Assembly (NCBI GenBank): GCA_045807745.1
Contig: JBJMGT010000002.1
Span: 62,001-126,000, forward strand
Direction: 5' to 3'
From: QHXQ01 sp045807745
Lineage (GTDB): Bacteria > Acidobacteriota > Blastocatellia > Pyrinomonadales > Pyrinomonadaceae
DNA: 64,000 nucleotides
Shown: positions 18,054-30,686 of the stretch, piece after piece
Layout: each line of letters opens with the position of its first letter
Numbering within the stretch: position 1 is the first letter of the stretch
Made by a program: the position numbers and the translations under genes
Notes under the pieces: generated by a model
Databases searched by the model: none
What the model was told of the DNA's origin: nothing
The model's input: the letters and a program-made list of their open reading frames with translations, nothing else

Positions 18054-20483
18054 CTACTCGTATCTGAGTGCCACCATCGGATCGACGCGCGTGGCTTTGC
18101 GCGCGGGGACATAGCTGGCGACAAAGGCGACGAGCGCGAGCAGCACGGCGAGACCCAAGAAGACGGTCGGGTCGGTCGCGCTCACTTCGTAGAGCAGATT
18201 CGTCAGCAAGCGCGTGAGCATGAAAGCCGCGCCCAAGCCCAAGGCCACGCCACTCAGTGTGAGCATTAAGCCTTGCCCGACGACCAGCTTGAATACGTCG
18301 AAGGGGCGCGCGCCCAAGGCCATGCGGATGCCGATCTCGTGTGTGCGCTGTGTGACGCTGTAGGCCATCACGCCGTAGATGCCGACGGCGGCGAGCAACA
18401 GGGCGACAGCGGCGAAGACGTTCAAGAGCAGCGTACCGAAGCGCGTGCGCGCCACCGACTCGGCGAGCCAACTCTCGGCCGTGCGCACATCGGCGACGGG
18501 CTGATCTTTGTCGAGCGCCTGAATTTCGCGTTGCGCAGCGGGTGCGAGACTGAGCGGATCAGTTGCGGTGCGCAGCACAATCATCATCCCTGAGCGGACG
18601 AGTTCCGGCTGCGGCCAATAGACCATCGCGCGCGGCTCGTTGGCGAGCGTGTCGTACTTCGCGTCGCCCACGACGCCGATGATCTCGGTCGGCTCGTTTG
18701 TCTCTTTCATGTCGATGACGAGGCGTTGGCCGATAGGGTTGACATCCGAGAAGTATTTGCGTGCCAGCGCCTCGTTGATGACGACGACGTGGCGCTCCGT
18801 CGTCGCCTCCTGCGGCGTGAACGTGCGCCCTTGCCGGACGGGAATGTTCATCGTGCGGAAATAATTCTCGTCGCTCGTCCGCACATCCGTCACTTGCTCG
18901 TTGCCGGCGGGCGGTGCGGGTCGGCCCACGATGGTGAAGCCGGTCGCCGAGCCGAGACCCGAGAACGGGAGTTCGCTCACGACCGCCGCCGAGCGCACGC
19001 CGGGCAGCGCCTGCATACGCGCGACCGCCTGTTGAAAGAACGCCATCTGTTGCTCTGCTTTAGGGTACTTCGCGCGCGGCAACAGCACGCGCATCGTCAG
19101 CAGGTTCTGGGCCTCGAAGCCGGGATTGACGGATTGCAAACGCAGAAAACTCTTCATCATCAACCCTGCGCCGACCAACAGCACGAGCGCGAGCGCGACC
19201 TCGGCGACGACGAACGCGCCGCGCAAGCGCCGGCTGCGCGGGCTGCCCGTGTTGCTGCGCCCCGTCTCCTTCAACGCCTCATGCGGGTCGGAGCGCGCCG
19301 CTTCGAGCGCAGGCAGTAGGCCAAAGACGACACCGGTTAAGAGCGACACGCCGAACGTGAAGCCGAGCACCGGCAGGCTCAAACCTACCTCAGCGCGGCT
19401 GATCAAATTGGCCGGACTGAGCGCGACCAGCACATCGACGCCCCACAACGCGAGCAGTAGACCAACCGCGCCGCCGATGAACGCGAGCAACACGCTCTCG
19501 GTCAACAACTGGCGCACCACGCGCCAACGCCCCGCGCCGAGGGCCGTGCGAATCGCGATCTCTTTATGCCGCGCGGCGGCGCGCGCCATCATCAGGTTGG
19601 CGACGTTCGCGCACGCGATCAAGAGCACGAACGCAACCGCGCCGAGCAGCACGAGCAAGGGGCGGCGCAGTTCGCCGGCGAGTTGCGTGCGCACAGGCAT
19701 GACGCGCGCCTCCCAGTTTGTGTTGAAGTCCGTGTATTGCTGCTCCAGCCGGGCGGCGATGGTGTTCATCTCGACTTGCGCCTGCGCGCTCGTCACGCCG
19801 GGTTTGAGGCGCGCGACAACCGAGAGGAAGCGCCCCACGCGTCTTCTGTCCGACCAACGATTTGGCGTCCACAGTTCCGCAGGCTTGCCGCTCAGCGAGT
19901 TCTCTTTGATGAACCATTTGAAGTCGGGCGGCATTACGCCGAGCACAGTGACAGGGTGGCCGTTCATCGTAATAATCTTGCCGACGATGCCCGCATCGCC
20001 GCCGAACTGTCGTTGCCACAGGTCGTGACTGAGAACGACGACCGCATCGTGCCCCGGCTCTTCATCTGCGACTGTGTACGTGCGTCCCAGCGCTGCATCA
20101 GCGCCGAGCAGCGCGAACAGGTTGCCGGTCGAGACCTGCGCCGGAATCTCGACGGGCGCGCCCGCGCCGGTCAGGTTGAAGCGCACATCGACGAAGGCGG
20201 CCATCGCGTCAAACGATTGCGCCTGATCTCGCCAGTCTAAAAAGTCTGCGGGCGCGACGACGTTATGCTCCTTGTTGCTCGCGCGTTTGTGCTCCCACAA
20301 CACGACGAGCCGGTTCGCGTGCTTGTACGGCAGCGCGCGCAAGAGCACCGCGTTGACGACTGAGAAGATGGCCGTATTTGCGCCGATGCCTAACGCCAAC
20401 GCGATGATGGCCACCAACGTAAAGCCCGGACTCTTCCACAACATCCGGCCGCCAAAGCGCACGTCCTGCCATAAATTGTTCAT
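18054..20483 (-). CDS. ADOP-family ABC permease P11
   Basis: This 809-residue permease starts MNNLWQDVRFGGRMLWKSPGF, with AAGGAT 6 bp before the ATG. Its closest relative in the window is P8. Both have FKWF(I/V)KENS(L/R)SGKPAELW in the first periplasmic domain and the block GLLPALEAAR after the first FtsX domain, followed by LKETGR. The Leu-Leu-Pro of that block replaces the usual Leu-Ala-Pro. P10 and P9 separate the two sisters. The tail is ARKATRVDPMVALRYE. Confidence 0.92.
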   Translation of the reverse strand: MNNLWQDVRFGGRMLWKSPGFTLVAIIALALGIGANTAIFSVVNAVLLRALPYKHANRLVVLWEHKRASNKEHNVVAPADFLDWRDQAQSFDAMAAFVDVRFNLTGAGAPVEIPAQVSTGNLFALLGADAALGRTYTVADEEPGHDAVVVLSHDLWQRQFGGDAGIVGKIITMNGHPVTVLGVMPPDFKWFIKENSLSGKPAELWTPNRWSDRRRVGRFLSVVARLKPGVTSAQAQVEMNTIAARLEQQYTDFNTNWEARVMPVRTQLAGELRRPLLVLLGAVAFVLLIACANVANLMMARAAARHKEIAIRTALGAGRWRVVRQLLTESVLLAFIGGAVGLLLALWGVDVLVALSPANLISRAEVGLSLPVLGFTFGVSLLTGVVFGLLPALEAARSDPHEALKETGRSNTGSPRSRRLRGAFVVAEVALALVLLVGAGLMMKSFLRLQSVNPGFEAQNLLTMRVLLPRAKYPKAEQQMAFFQQAVARMQALPGVRSAAVVSELPFSGLGSATGFTIVGRPAPPAGNEQVTDVRTSDENYFRTMNIPVRQGRTFTPQEATTERHVVVINEALARKYFSDVNPIGQRLVIDMKETNEPTEIIGVVGDAKYDTLANEPRAMVYWPQPELVRSGMMIVLRTATDPLSLAPAAQREIQALDKDQPVADVRTAESWLAESVARTRFGTLLLNVFAAVALLLAAVGIYGVMAYSVTQRTHEIGIRMALGARPFDVFKLVVGQGLMLTLSGVALGLGAAFMLTRLLTNLLYEVSATDPTVFLGLAVLLALVAFVASYVPARKATRVDPMVALRYE

Positions 20484-20507
20484 CTCGTCATCCTTTCAAT
20501 GCCGGCG

Positions 20508-20566
20508 CGCGGATTAAAGAAGGGCTTGCCCTTGTCAATTCGCCAGCCGAATTCCGCAAGCGGCAA
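20508..20566. repeat. Degenerate family B repeat, P10/P11 gap
   Basis: A GCGGATT unit (20509-20515) and a broken run of GAATTCCGC/GGCAATC-like units (20536-20566) occupy the gap. The arms no longer pair well. It appears to be an eroded copy of the TGCGGAT hairpin found intact in the next gap (23021-23100). Confidence 0.5.
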
Positions 20567-23008
20567 TCAATCATTTCGTAACGCCACCAGCGGATCGACT
20601 TTCGTAGCCCGCCGCGCCGGGATGTAGCAGGCGAGTAAGGCCACGCCCGCTAACAACAGCGTGATGGCGACGTAGACCAACGGGTCGGCGGCGCTGACCT
20701 CGTAGAGCAGACTGGCAAGCACGCGCGTCGCCGCGAGACTCACCAGCAGCCCCAAACCGATGCCGATCAAAGCCAGCAACATGCCTTGCCCGACGACCAG
20801 CTTGAGCACGTCGCGCGTTTGCGCGCCGAGCGCGATGCGCACGCCCATCTCGTGTGTGCGCTGCACGACCGAATAGCTCATCACGCCGTAGAGGCCGACC
20901 GCAGTTAAGACCAACGCGAGACCCGCAAAGCTTGCGAGCAGCAGCGTGTTGAAGCGCGGCTGCGCGACCGACGACGCCACATAATCGTCGAGCGTTTTGA
21001 CGTTATAGACGGGTAGGTCTTTGTCGAGCGCGCGCACTTCATTGCGCACCGCGCCGACGAGCGTGCGCGCGTCCGGCGCGGTCTTGACGACCAACGTCAT
21101 CGAGCCGAACGGTACTTGCGCGTGCGGCACGTAGGCTTCCGGCTCGACCGCCGTGCTCAGGCTGCGGTGTCTCACGTCGCCGACCACGCCGATGATCTCG
21201 CGCATCACAGGATCGCTATCGTCCGTCGAGATGCCCGGCTTGATGCGATGACCTATCGCCTCTTCGTTGGGGAAGAACTTCTGCGCGAACGCCTCGTTGA
21301 CGATGATGACGCCGGGCGCGCTCGCGTCGTCGCGCGCCGTGAAGTCGCGTCCCTTGACGAGCGGAATGCTCATCGCGTGGAAGTAGTCGGGGTTAATGGT
21401 GCGAAACTCTGTGGCGGGCAGTTCGCTCTGCGGCAACGGCCGCCCTTCAGTCTCAAACGAGATGCCGATGCGGTCGCCGCCCAATGGTAGAGGGAAGACC
21501 GCGCTGGCGGACGTGACGCCGGGCAGTGCCGCCACGCGCTCGCGCAAGGTGCGATAGAACTCGACCTGCTGCGGCGTCTTGTATTTGACTTCAGGCAGCG
21601 AGACTGTGAGCGTCAGAACGTTGTGCGCGTCGAAGCCGGGGTTGACCTGCTGCAAGCGGCGCAGACTCTGCATGAGCAGCCCCGCGCCCACCAATAGCAC
21701 CAGCGCGACGGTCATCTCGGCCACGACGAGCGCGCCGCGGACGCGATTGCGGCGCGCGCCTTCGACTGAGCTGCGCCCGCCCTCTTTGAGCGACTCGGTC
21801 AACTCGAACTTGGCCGCGTGCAGCGCGGGCACGAGGCCGAATAGCACGCCGGTTACAAATGAAACCAACAGCGTGAAGCCGAGCACGCGCCAGTCCAGAT
21901 TGATCTGCGTCGCGCGCGGAATGTCGTCGCCGCTCAGAGCGACCAGCAGGTCGCCGCCCCAGAGTGCAAAGAGTAGACCGAGCGCGCCGCCCGCGAACGA
22001 TAGCAACACGCTCTCGGTCAATAACTGCCGCACGATGCGCCAACGGCTCGCGCCGAGCGCCGCGCGTATGGCGATCTCTTTGTGCCGCGTCGTCGCGCGC
22101 GCGAGTAACAGATTGGCGACGTTGGCGCACGCGATCAGCAACACGCACCCGACCGCGCCGAGCAGAATCAGCAGGGCCGGACGCACGTCGCCGACGAGAC
22201 TTTCCAGCGCCGACATGACACGCGTGCCACGGTGCGCGTTCGTGTCCGGGTATTGTTGCGCGAGGCGGGCGGAGATAGTGTCCAGATCGCTCTGCGCCTG
22301 CGCCTGTGTGACGCTCGGCTTGAGCCGCGCGAGCACGCTCATGTAGTGCGCGCCGCGCTGGGCCGTGATCGGTTCTTTGCCTGAAGCATCTTCGGCGACC
22401 GTCGTCCACAACTCGATGGGGTTGCTCCTAATCGGAAACTGAAAACCTGCGGGCATCACGCCGACGACCGTATAGCTCTGGCCGTTTAGCGTGACCGCGC
22501 GCCCGACGACGTTTGGCTCAGCGCCGAACTGTCGCTGCCAGAGGCCCTGACTCAACAAGACGACGCGCCCGCCCTCGCCCGGCTTGTCTTCGTCGGGCCG
22601 GAACGTGCGCCCGAGGCTGGGCTGTGCGCCGAGCAACGGAAACAGATCGGCATTGACGACTGCGCCTGAGAGCTTTAAAGGCTCGCTGCCGCCCGTGAGG
22701 ATGAAGTCGCTGTCGTGGTACGTGGAGACGTATTCGAAGACGTGATTCTGCTCGCGCCAGTCCGCGAAGTCCGGGTAAGAGACGGCGGCGCGCTTCTGCC
22801 CGCGCGCCGGATTTGTCTCCCACACGTTCATCAACCGCTCGGCTTGCGAGAACGGCAGCGGGCGCAACAGCACCGCGTTGACGACGGAGAAGATGGCCGT
22901 ATTCGCGCCGATGCCGAGCGCCAACGCGACCACGGCGATCAGAGTAAAACTCGGCCGCTTCATCAACATCCGCACGCCATAGCGCATGTCTTGCAATAGT
23001 GTTTCCAT
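20567..23008 (-). CDS. ADOP-family ABC permease P10, unusual C-terminus
   Basis: This 813-residue permease starts METLLQDMRYGVRMLMKRPSF. A GTG directly precedes the chosen ATG, which lies 5 bp after AGGAGG. Both FtsX domains are intact. The tail is KVDPLVALRND, whereas nearly all other members end in ALRYE. The first periplasmic region has TYHDSDFILTGGSEPLKLSG. The flanking gaps carry a decayed (downstream) and an intact (upstream) copy of the same repeat family. Confidence 0.92.
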   Translation of the reverse strand: METLLQDMRYGVRMLMKRPSFTLIAVVALALGIGANTAIFSVVNAVLLRPLPFSQAERLMNVWETNPARGQKRAAVSYPDFADWREQNHVFEYVSTYHDSDFILTGGSEPLKLSGAVVNADLFPLLGAQPSLGRTFRPDEDKPGEGGRVVLLSQGLWQRQFGAEPNVVGRAVTLNGQSYTVVGVMPAGFQFPIRSNPIELWTTVAEDASGKEPITAQRGAHYMSVLARLKPSVTQAQAQSDLDTISARLAQQYPDTNAHRGTRVMSALESLVGDVRPALLILLGAVGCVLLIACANVANLLLARATTRHKEIAIRAALGASRWRIVRQLLTESVLLSFAGGALGLLFALWGGDLLVALSGDDIPRATQINLDWRVLGFTLLVSFVTGVLFGLVPALHAAKFELTESLKEGGRSSVEGARRNRVRGALVVAEMTVALVLLVGAGLLMQSLRRLQQVNPGFDAHNVLTLTVSLPEVKYKTPQQVEFYRTLRERVAALPGVTSASAVFPLPLGGDRIGISFETEGRPLPQSELPATEFRTINPDYFHAMSIPLVKGRDFTARDDASAPGVIIVNEAFAQKFFPNEEAIGHRIKPGISTDDSDPVMREIIGVVGDVRHRSLSTAVEPEAYVPHAQVPFGSMTLVVKTAPDARTLVGAVRNEVRALDKDLPVYNVKTLDDYVASSVAQPRFNTLLLASFAGLALVLTAVGLYGVMSYSVVQRTHEMGVRIALGAQTRDVLKLVVGQGMLLALIGIGLGLLVSLAATRVLASLLYEVSAADPLVYVAITLLLAGVALLACYIPARRATKVDPLVALRND

Positions 23009-23020
23009 CACGTCCTCCTA

Positions 23021-23100
23021 TTGCGGAATGTGGAATTCGGATTGCGGATTGAAAAGATGAGCGTTTCTTTAATCCGCAATCCGAATTCCGCAATTCGCAA
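23021..23100. repeat. Heptad-repeat hairpin, family B (TGCGGAT), P9/P10 gap
   Basis: The left arm (23021-23050) has four heptads of the TGCGGAA/TTCGGAT type. The right arm (23070-23100) is an almost perfect reverse complement that reaches the P9 stop codon. The loop is about 19 bp. Near-perfect pairing over about 30 bp makes it one of the best preserved hairpins in the array. Confidence 0.87.
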
Positions 23101-25545
<2,445 letters not shown>

Positions 25546-25561
25546 GAAACCTCCAAAAGCA

Positions 25562-25627
25562 AAGTGCTGAGTGCTGAGTGCTGAGTAAAAGCAGTTGGCT
25601 TTTCACTCAGCACTCAGCACTCAGTAC
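25562..25627. repeat. Heptad-repeat hairpin, family A (GTGCTGA), P8/P9 gap
   Basis: The left arm (25562-25586) has three perfect GTGCTGA heptads. The right arm (25603-25627) is the complementary run and touches the P8 stop codon. The loop is about 16 bp. It belongs to the same family as the hairpins at 1586 and 4110, more than 20 kb away. Confidence 0.87.
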
Positions 25628-28053
25628 TACTCGTACCTGAGCGCGACCATCGGATCGACTTTCGTGGCGCGGCGCGCAGGGATAAAGCAGGCCACGAGGG
25701 CGACGGACGTGAGCAGGAGGGCGACGCCCGCGAAGGTCAGCGGATCGGTCGCGCTCACGCCGAAGAGCAGCCCCGCAATGACGCGGGTGAGGGCGAACCC
25801 GCCGATGAGGCCCACGCCGACGCCCACGAGCGTCATCAACATCCCCTGCCAGACGATCATCCGCAGCACGTCGCGGGCTTGCGCGCCGAGCGCGATGCGG
25901 ATGCCGATCTCGTGCTGGCGCTGCGTGACCGAGTAGGCCATCACGCCGTAGATGCCGACCACCGCGAGCAAGAGCGCGACGCACGCGAAGACCGTGAGCA
26001 GGAGCGTCCCAAAGCGCGCGCGCGAAACCGACTCGCCGATCCAACTCTCCATCGTCCGCACGTCCGCGACGGGCTGCGCCGGGTCGATTGACTGGATCGC
26101 GCGCCGGGCCGGTTCAGCCAGCGCTTGCGGGTCGCCTTGTGTGCGGACGACGAATGTCATTTCCGAGTAGGCGAGTTGCGGATGCGTCCAATAGACCATC
26201 GGGTACGTTTCGCCGTCGAGCTTGTCGTAGCGCACGTCGCCAACGACGCCGATGATCTCGTTCGGCACGGGGTGCTCCATCATCTCGACGCGGATGCTTT
26301 TGCCCACCGGGTCTGCGCCGGGGAAGTATTTGCGCGCCAGCGCCTCGTTGATGATGATCGTGTGCCGATCTGCGGTCGCCTCCTGCGCCGTGAACGCGCG
26401 CCCGCGCACGACGGGGATGCTGAGCGTGTTGAAATAGTTCTCGTCTATGACGCGCACATCCGTCGCAGGCTCGCTGCCGCGCACGGGCTGGGGCTGCCCC
26501 TCGATGAAGAAGGAGGTGCGCGCGCCGAGGCCCGTGTAGAACGGGAGATAGTTGGCGACGGAGACGGAGCGCACGCCGGGCAGAGTCGCCAGTCGCTCAG
26601 TCGCCTGCCGGAAGAAGGCGACGACCTGCGGGTCTTCCTTGTACTTCGCTTCGGGTAGTTGCACACGCAGCGTCAGCAGGTTCTGCGGGTCGAACCCCGG
26701 ATCGATGGCTCCAAGGCGGGCGAAGCTGCGGATCATCAGCCCCGCGCCGACGAGCAGCACGAGCGCCAGCGCGGTCTCTGCGACCACCAGCGCCGCCCGG
26801 AAGCGGCGCGCGCGCACGCTCCCAGTGTTGCCGCGCCCCGTCTCCTTGAGCGCGTCGTTCGGATCGAAGCGCGCGGCTTCGAGCGCCGGCAGCAGCCCGA
26901 AGACGACGCCGGTCAAAAGCGAGACGCCGAAGGTGAAGCCGAGCACCGGCAAGCTCACGCCGACCTGCGCCGACCCGATCAGATTCGGCGGGCTGAGCGC
27001 GACGAGCGCGTCCACGCCCCACAGGGCGAGCAAGCCGCCCACGACGCCGCCCATGAGCGCGAGCAGCAGGCTCTCGGTCAGCATTTGCCGCACGACGCGC
27101 CAGCGCGACGCGCCGAGCGCTGCGCGGATGGCGATCTCTTTCGAGCGCGCGGCGGCGCGTGCGAGCAGCAGGTTCGCGACGTTCGCGCAGGCGATCAAAA
27201 GGACAAAGGCGACCACGCCGAGCAGGATCATGAGCGGCTTCTTGATCTCGCCCGCGAGTTGTTCGCGCACGGGTACGAGCGTCACGCCCATATTCGTGTT
27301 GTACTCCGGCTGCTGCTGCGCGAGGCGGTTCGCGATGGTATCCATCTCGGCTTGCGCGGTGGCAAAACTCACGCCGGCCCTCAGTCGCCCCACGGCCGAG
27401 AGATAGCGCCCGCGGCGCGGCTTGAGGTTGGTCGGTACCCACAACTCCGCGGGCTTGCCGCTACGCGAGTTCTCTTTGACGAACCACTTGAAGTCCGCGG
27501 GCATGACGCCGATGATCGTCACGTTCTGCCCGTCGAGCGCGACTGTCTTGCCGACTACGTCGCGCCCCCCGCCGAACTGTCGCTGCCAGAACCCGTAGCT
27601 CAACACAGCCACGTCGCCGCGACCCGGCTCGCCGTCTTCGGCGGCGAACGTGCGCCCCAGCATGGCGTCCGCGCCGAGCACCGAGAAGAGGTTGACGGTT
27701 GCGACCTGCGCCTGCGCGGCGAGCGGTTCGCCCGCGCCCGTCAGATTGAACCGCGCGTCGTAGAAGGCGGCCATCTGCTCGAACGCTTTGGACTGCGCCT
27801 GCCACTCCAGAAAGTTCATCGACGAGATGACATTGCGCGGATGATTACCAGTCCGGTTATTTTCCCAGAGGACGACGAGCCTGTCGGCATCCCTATACGG
27901 CAGCGCCCGCAGGAGCACCGCGTTGACGACCGAGAAGATGGCCGTGTTTGCACCGATGCCCAACGCGAGCGCCAGCACCGCAACGACCGTAAAGCCCGGA
28001 CTCTTCCACAGCATCCGCGCGCCGTAACGTATGTCTTGCCACATGATTCCCAT
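25627..28053 (-). CDS. ADOP-family ABC permease P8
   Basis: This 808-residue permease starts MGIMWQDIRYGARMLWKSPGF, with GGAGG 7 bp before the ATG. It is the close sister of P11. FKWFVKENSRSGKPAELW, GLLPALEAAR and LKETGRGNTGS are shared almost residue for residue, and both periplasmic domains follow the same spacing. Both FtsX domains and the KVDPMVALRYE tail are present. Confidence 0.92.
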   Translation of the reverse strand: MGIMWQDIRYGARMLWKSPGFTVVAVLALALGIGANTAIFSVVNAVLLRALPYRDADRLVVLWENNRTGNHPRNVISSMNFLEWQAQSKAFEQMAAFYDARFNLTGAGEPLAAQAQVATVNLFSVLGADAMLGRTFAAEDGEPGRGDVAVLSYGFWQRQFGGGRDVVGKTVALDGQNVTIIGVMPADFKWFVKENSRSGKPAELWVPTNLKPRRGRYLSAVGRLRAGVSFATAQAEMDTIANRLAQQQPEYNTNMGVTLVPVREQLAGEIKKPLMILLGVVAFVLLIACANVANLLLARAAARSKEIAIRAALGASRWRVVRQMLTESLLLALMGGVVGGLLALWGVDALVALSPPNLIGSAQVGVSLPVLGFTFGVSLLTGVVFGLLPALEAARFDPNDALKETGRGNTGSVRARRFRAALVVAETALALVLLVGAGLMIRSFARLGAIDPGFDPQNLLTLRVQLPEAKYKEDPQVVAFFRQATERLATLPGVRSVSVANYLPFYTGLGARTSFFIEGQPQPVRGSEPATDVRVIDENYFNTLSIPVVRGRAFTAQEATADRHTIIINEALARKYFPGADPVGKSIRVEMMEHPVPNEIIGVVGDVRYDKLDGETYPMVYWTHPQLAYSEMTFVVRTQGDPQALAEPARRAIQSIDPAQPVADVRTMESWIGESVSRARFGTLLLTVFACVALLLAVVGIYGVMAYSVTQRQHEIGIRIALGAQARDVLRMIVWQGMLMTLVGVGVGLIGGFALTRVIAGLLFGVSATDPLTFAGVALLLTSVALVACFIPARRATKVDPMVALRYE

Positions 28054-28071
28054 TATGAAACCTCCGGTTTT

Positions 28072-28156
28072 AGTCCAGAGAGTCTAGAGAGTCTGGAGAG
28101 TCAAAGGCACTTGCTTCTTGACTCTCTAGACTCTCTGGACTCTCTGGACTCCTGAC
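28072..28156. repeat. Nonamer-repeat hairpin, family C (GAGAGTCTG), P7/P8 gap
   Basis: The left arm (28072-28102) has three GAGAGTCTA/G nonamers. The right arm (28119-28156) has four complementary ones. The loop is about 16 bp. It is the same repeat family as the hairpins at 14288 and 33134. Confidence 0.87.
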
Positions 28157-28158
28157 TA

Positions 28159-30591
28159 TTATTCGTATCTGAGCGCGACCATCGGATCGACTTTCGTCGC
28201 GCGCCGCGCCGGGATGTAACAGGCGACGAACGCGACCAGCGTCAGGAGCAGCGCCAGCAGACCAAAGGTCAGCGGGTCGGTCGCCTGCACTTCAAACAGT
28301 AGACTGCTCATCAAGCGGGTCAGCGCGTATGCGCCCAACAGACCGACGCCGACGCCCGCGAGCGCCAGCCGCATGCCCTTGCCGATGACGAGGCGCAACA
28401 CGTCGCCGCGCTGCGCACCGAGCGCCATGCGCACGCCGATCTCCGGCGTATGCTGCACGACGAAGTAAGCGAGCACGCCGTAGATGCCGAGCGCCGCCAA
28501 CAGCAGGGCCAGCCCGGCAAAGGAAGTAAGCAAGAGCATCCCGATGCGCCGTTGCGCCGTCTCGCGGCTCAGCACCTCGCTCATCGTGCGTATGTTGGCG
28601 AGTGGCTGATATGGATCGATCTCGTGTACGGCTTGCCGCACAGACGACACAAGACTCGTCGGGTCGCCCGCGGTGCGCACAACCAGATCGCGCGGGGCGA
28701 AGAAGGTGGCAAAGGCGGCCCCCTGTTTGTAAGGCAAGTACATCTCGGCCTTGACCGGCTCGTCCGCGCCCATCTGCCGCACGTCTGCAACCACGCCGAC
28801 GACCGTCAGCCAAGGGTTAGGCCCGTCTGGGTTGCCGATCTTGAAGCGTCTGCCGATGGGACTCTGGCCGGGCCAGTAAGCGCGCGCCATCGTCTCGTTG
28901 ATGATGGCGACGGGCACGGTGCGCTCTGTGTCCTGCTCGTTGAAGGTTCGCCCTTCGCGCAACGCGAGGCCAATGGCTTTGAAATAGTCGGGGCTAATCT
29001 CTCGGTGGTTGGCGTTATAATTGGCGTTCGGATCGGTCTCGTGTCCTTCGAGCGTGAGACCGTTCGCGCCGCCTTTCCGCAGGAGCGGCGCAGCGGTCGT
29101 GTACCCGACCGCCGTCACGCCGGGCAAATGCGCGACGCGCTGGAGCACGCCGTCATAGAAGGCGACGCGCTGCGCTTGTTCGCGATAACGGTCGCCCAGC
29201 AACTGCGTGCGCACGGTCAACACGTTTTCGAGATGCAGCTCCGCATACTGCCCGCGCAAGTTTGAAAGCGTCTGCACCAACAGCCCCGCGCCGACCAGCA
29301 GGATGAGGGCCAGCGCGATCTCGGCGACGACGAACGAACTGCGCAGCCAACGTTGCGCCGCGCCAAAGACGCCGCGCCCGCCGCCCTGTTTGAGCGCCTC
29401 GTTCAGGTCGGTGCGCGCAGCGGCCAAGGCCGGCGCGAGTCCGAAGATGATGCCCGCGAGCAGCGAAACTGCGAACGTGAAACCGAGCACCGGCAGGTCG
29501 AGCGTCAGCGTGGTCGAAGCGCGCAAGCCTACGGGGATCAGTTGTTGCAGAAACGCGAAAGCCCACAGCGCCAGCAGCAGACCTAATGCTCCGCCCGCGC
29601 CGCCGAGCAGCAAACTTTCGGTCAGCAGTTGCCTGATGATGCGCCAGCGCGACGCGCCCAACGCTGCGCGCACGGCGATCTCGCGTTGGCGTGCGGCGGC
29701 GCGCGACAGCAGCACGCCCGCGATGTTCGCGCACGCAATCAACAGCACGAAGGCGACTGCGACGAGCAACATCATGAACGGGCGGCGCACGTCGCCCACA
29801 AATTCATCGTGCAGCGGGACGACCGCGGCGCTGACGCCGCCCTCTTCGTCTGGATAGGCGGCGGCGATGCGCTCCATGATCACGCGCACGTCTGCGTTCG
29901 CCTGCGCTACGGTGACGCCGGGCTTCAGGCGCGCGATGACTTCGAGAAAGTGGCTGCCGCGGTTGGCGAGTTGTTCGGACGTGAAGGCCAGCGGCGCCCA
30001 GAGGCCGACGTCCTGTCTCTCAAACTGAAAGTCGGGCGGCATCACACCGACGACGGTGTATTTCTCGCCGTTGAGTTGTATGGCGCGCCCGACGATACCG
30101 CGCTCGCCGCCGTAGCGCGTCTGCCAGAGGCCGTGGCTTAAGACGACCACTTTGTCCGTGCCGGGCTTATCCTCTTCCGCGGTGAAAGTGCGCCCCAGCG
30201 CCGCCTGCACGCCGAGCAGAGGGAAGAAGTTTGCGTTCACCGCGTAGGCGAGAACCATTTCTGGCTCGCCGTCGCCCGTGAGGTTGTAGATGCGCTGATC
30301 AAGCGCCGCCATGTCAGCGAACGAATGGCTCTGCGCTTTCCAGTCGGCGTAGTTGGCGACCGCGGGCGAGTCGCGCGGGAAGCCGGCCGCCGTCGCGTCC
30401 TCCCAGACCATCACCAACTGCTCCGGCGCGACATAGTTCAGAGGGCGCAACAGCACCGCACTTACCAGACTGAAGATGGCCGTGTTAGCGCCGATTCCTA
30501 ACGCGAGCGTCAAGACGGCGACGAGCGTGAAGCCGGGCCTTTTCACCAACATGCGCGCGCCATAACGGAGATCAAGCCATAGGTTGTTCAT
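28159..30591 (-). CDS. ADOP-family ABC permease P7
   Basis: This 810-residue permease starts MNNLWLDLRYGARMLVKRPGF with GGAGG 6 bp before the ATG at 30591. An in-frame upstream extension would translate only the hairpin repeat. WLDLRYG (for WQDIRYG) is shared with P4 and P5. The first FtsX domain is LLIACANIAGVLLSRAAARQ, a notable departure from ANVANLLLARA. The tail is KVDPMVALRYE, and the gap after it carries the 28072 hairpin. Confidence 0.92.
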   Translation of the reverse strand: MNNLWLDLRYGARMLVKRPGFTLVAVLTLALGIGANTAIFSLVSAVLLRPLNYVAPEQLVMVWEDATAAGFPRDSPAVANYADWKAQSHSFADMAALDQRIYNLTGDGEPEMVLAYAVNANFFPLLGVQAALGRTFTAEEDKPGTDKVVVLSHGLWQTRYGGERGIVGRAIQLNGEKYTVVGVMPPDFQFERQDVGLWAPLAFTSEQLANRGSHFLEVIARLKPGVTVAQANADVRVIMERIAAAYPDEEGGVSAAVVPLHDEFVGDVRRPFMMLLVAVAFVLLIACANIAGVLLSRAAARQREIAVRAALGASRWRIIRQLLTESLLLGGAGGALGLLLALWAFAFLQQLIPVGLRASTTLTLDLPVLGFTFAVSLLAGIIFGLAPALAAARTDLNEALKQGGGRGVFGAAQRWLRSSFVVAEIALALILLVGAGLLVQTLSNLRGQYAELHLENVLTVRTQLLGDRYREQAQRVAFYDGVLQRVAHLPGVTAVGYTTAAPLLRKGGANGLTLEGHETDPNANYNANHREISPDYFKAIGLALREGRTFNEQDTERTVPVAIINETMARAYWPGQSPIGRRFKIGNPDGPNPWLTVVGVVADVRQMGADEPVKAEMYLPYKQGAAFATFFAPRDLVVRTAGDPTSLVSSVRQAVHEIDPYQPLANIRTMSEVLSRETAQRRIGMLLLTSFAGLALLLAALGIYGVLAYFVVQHTPEIGVRMALGAQRGDVLRLVIGKGMRLALAGVGVGLLGAYALTRLMSSLLFEVQATDPLTFGLLALLLTLVAFVACYIPARRATKVDPMVALRYE

Positions 30592-30606
30592 TACGACCTC
30601 CAAGAA

Positions 30607-30686
30607 TAGTGACGAGTGCCAAGTGACGAGTGCCAAGTTAAAGACAAGCGCTTGCTTGGCACTCGTCACTTGGCACTTGCCACTTC
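30607..30686. repeat. Heptad-repeat hairpin, family D (GTGACGA/GTGCCAA), P6/P7 gap
   Basis: The left arm (30607-30639) alternates GTGACGA and GTGCCAA heptads. The right arm (30654-30685) is complementary and reaches the P6 stop codon. The alternating units give a 14-bp higher-order period. The loop is about 14 bp. Confidence 0.87.

Noticed and set aside
26659..28155. Long plus-strand open frame (about 498 codons) antisense to P8, and many similar ones across 1-45 kb
   Set aside because: The frames are Arg/His/Ala-rich, match no family, and lie opposite well-conserved permease genes. GC-rich codon bias creates such antisense frames.
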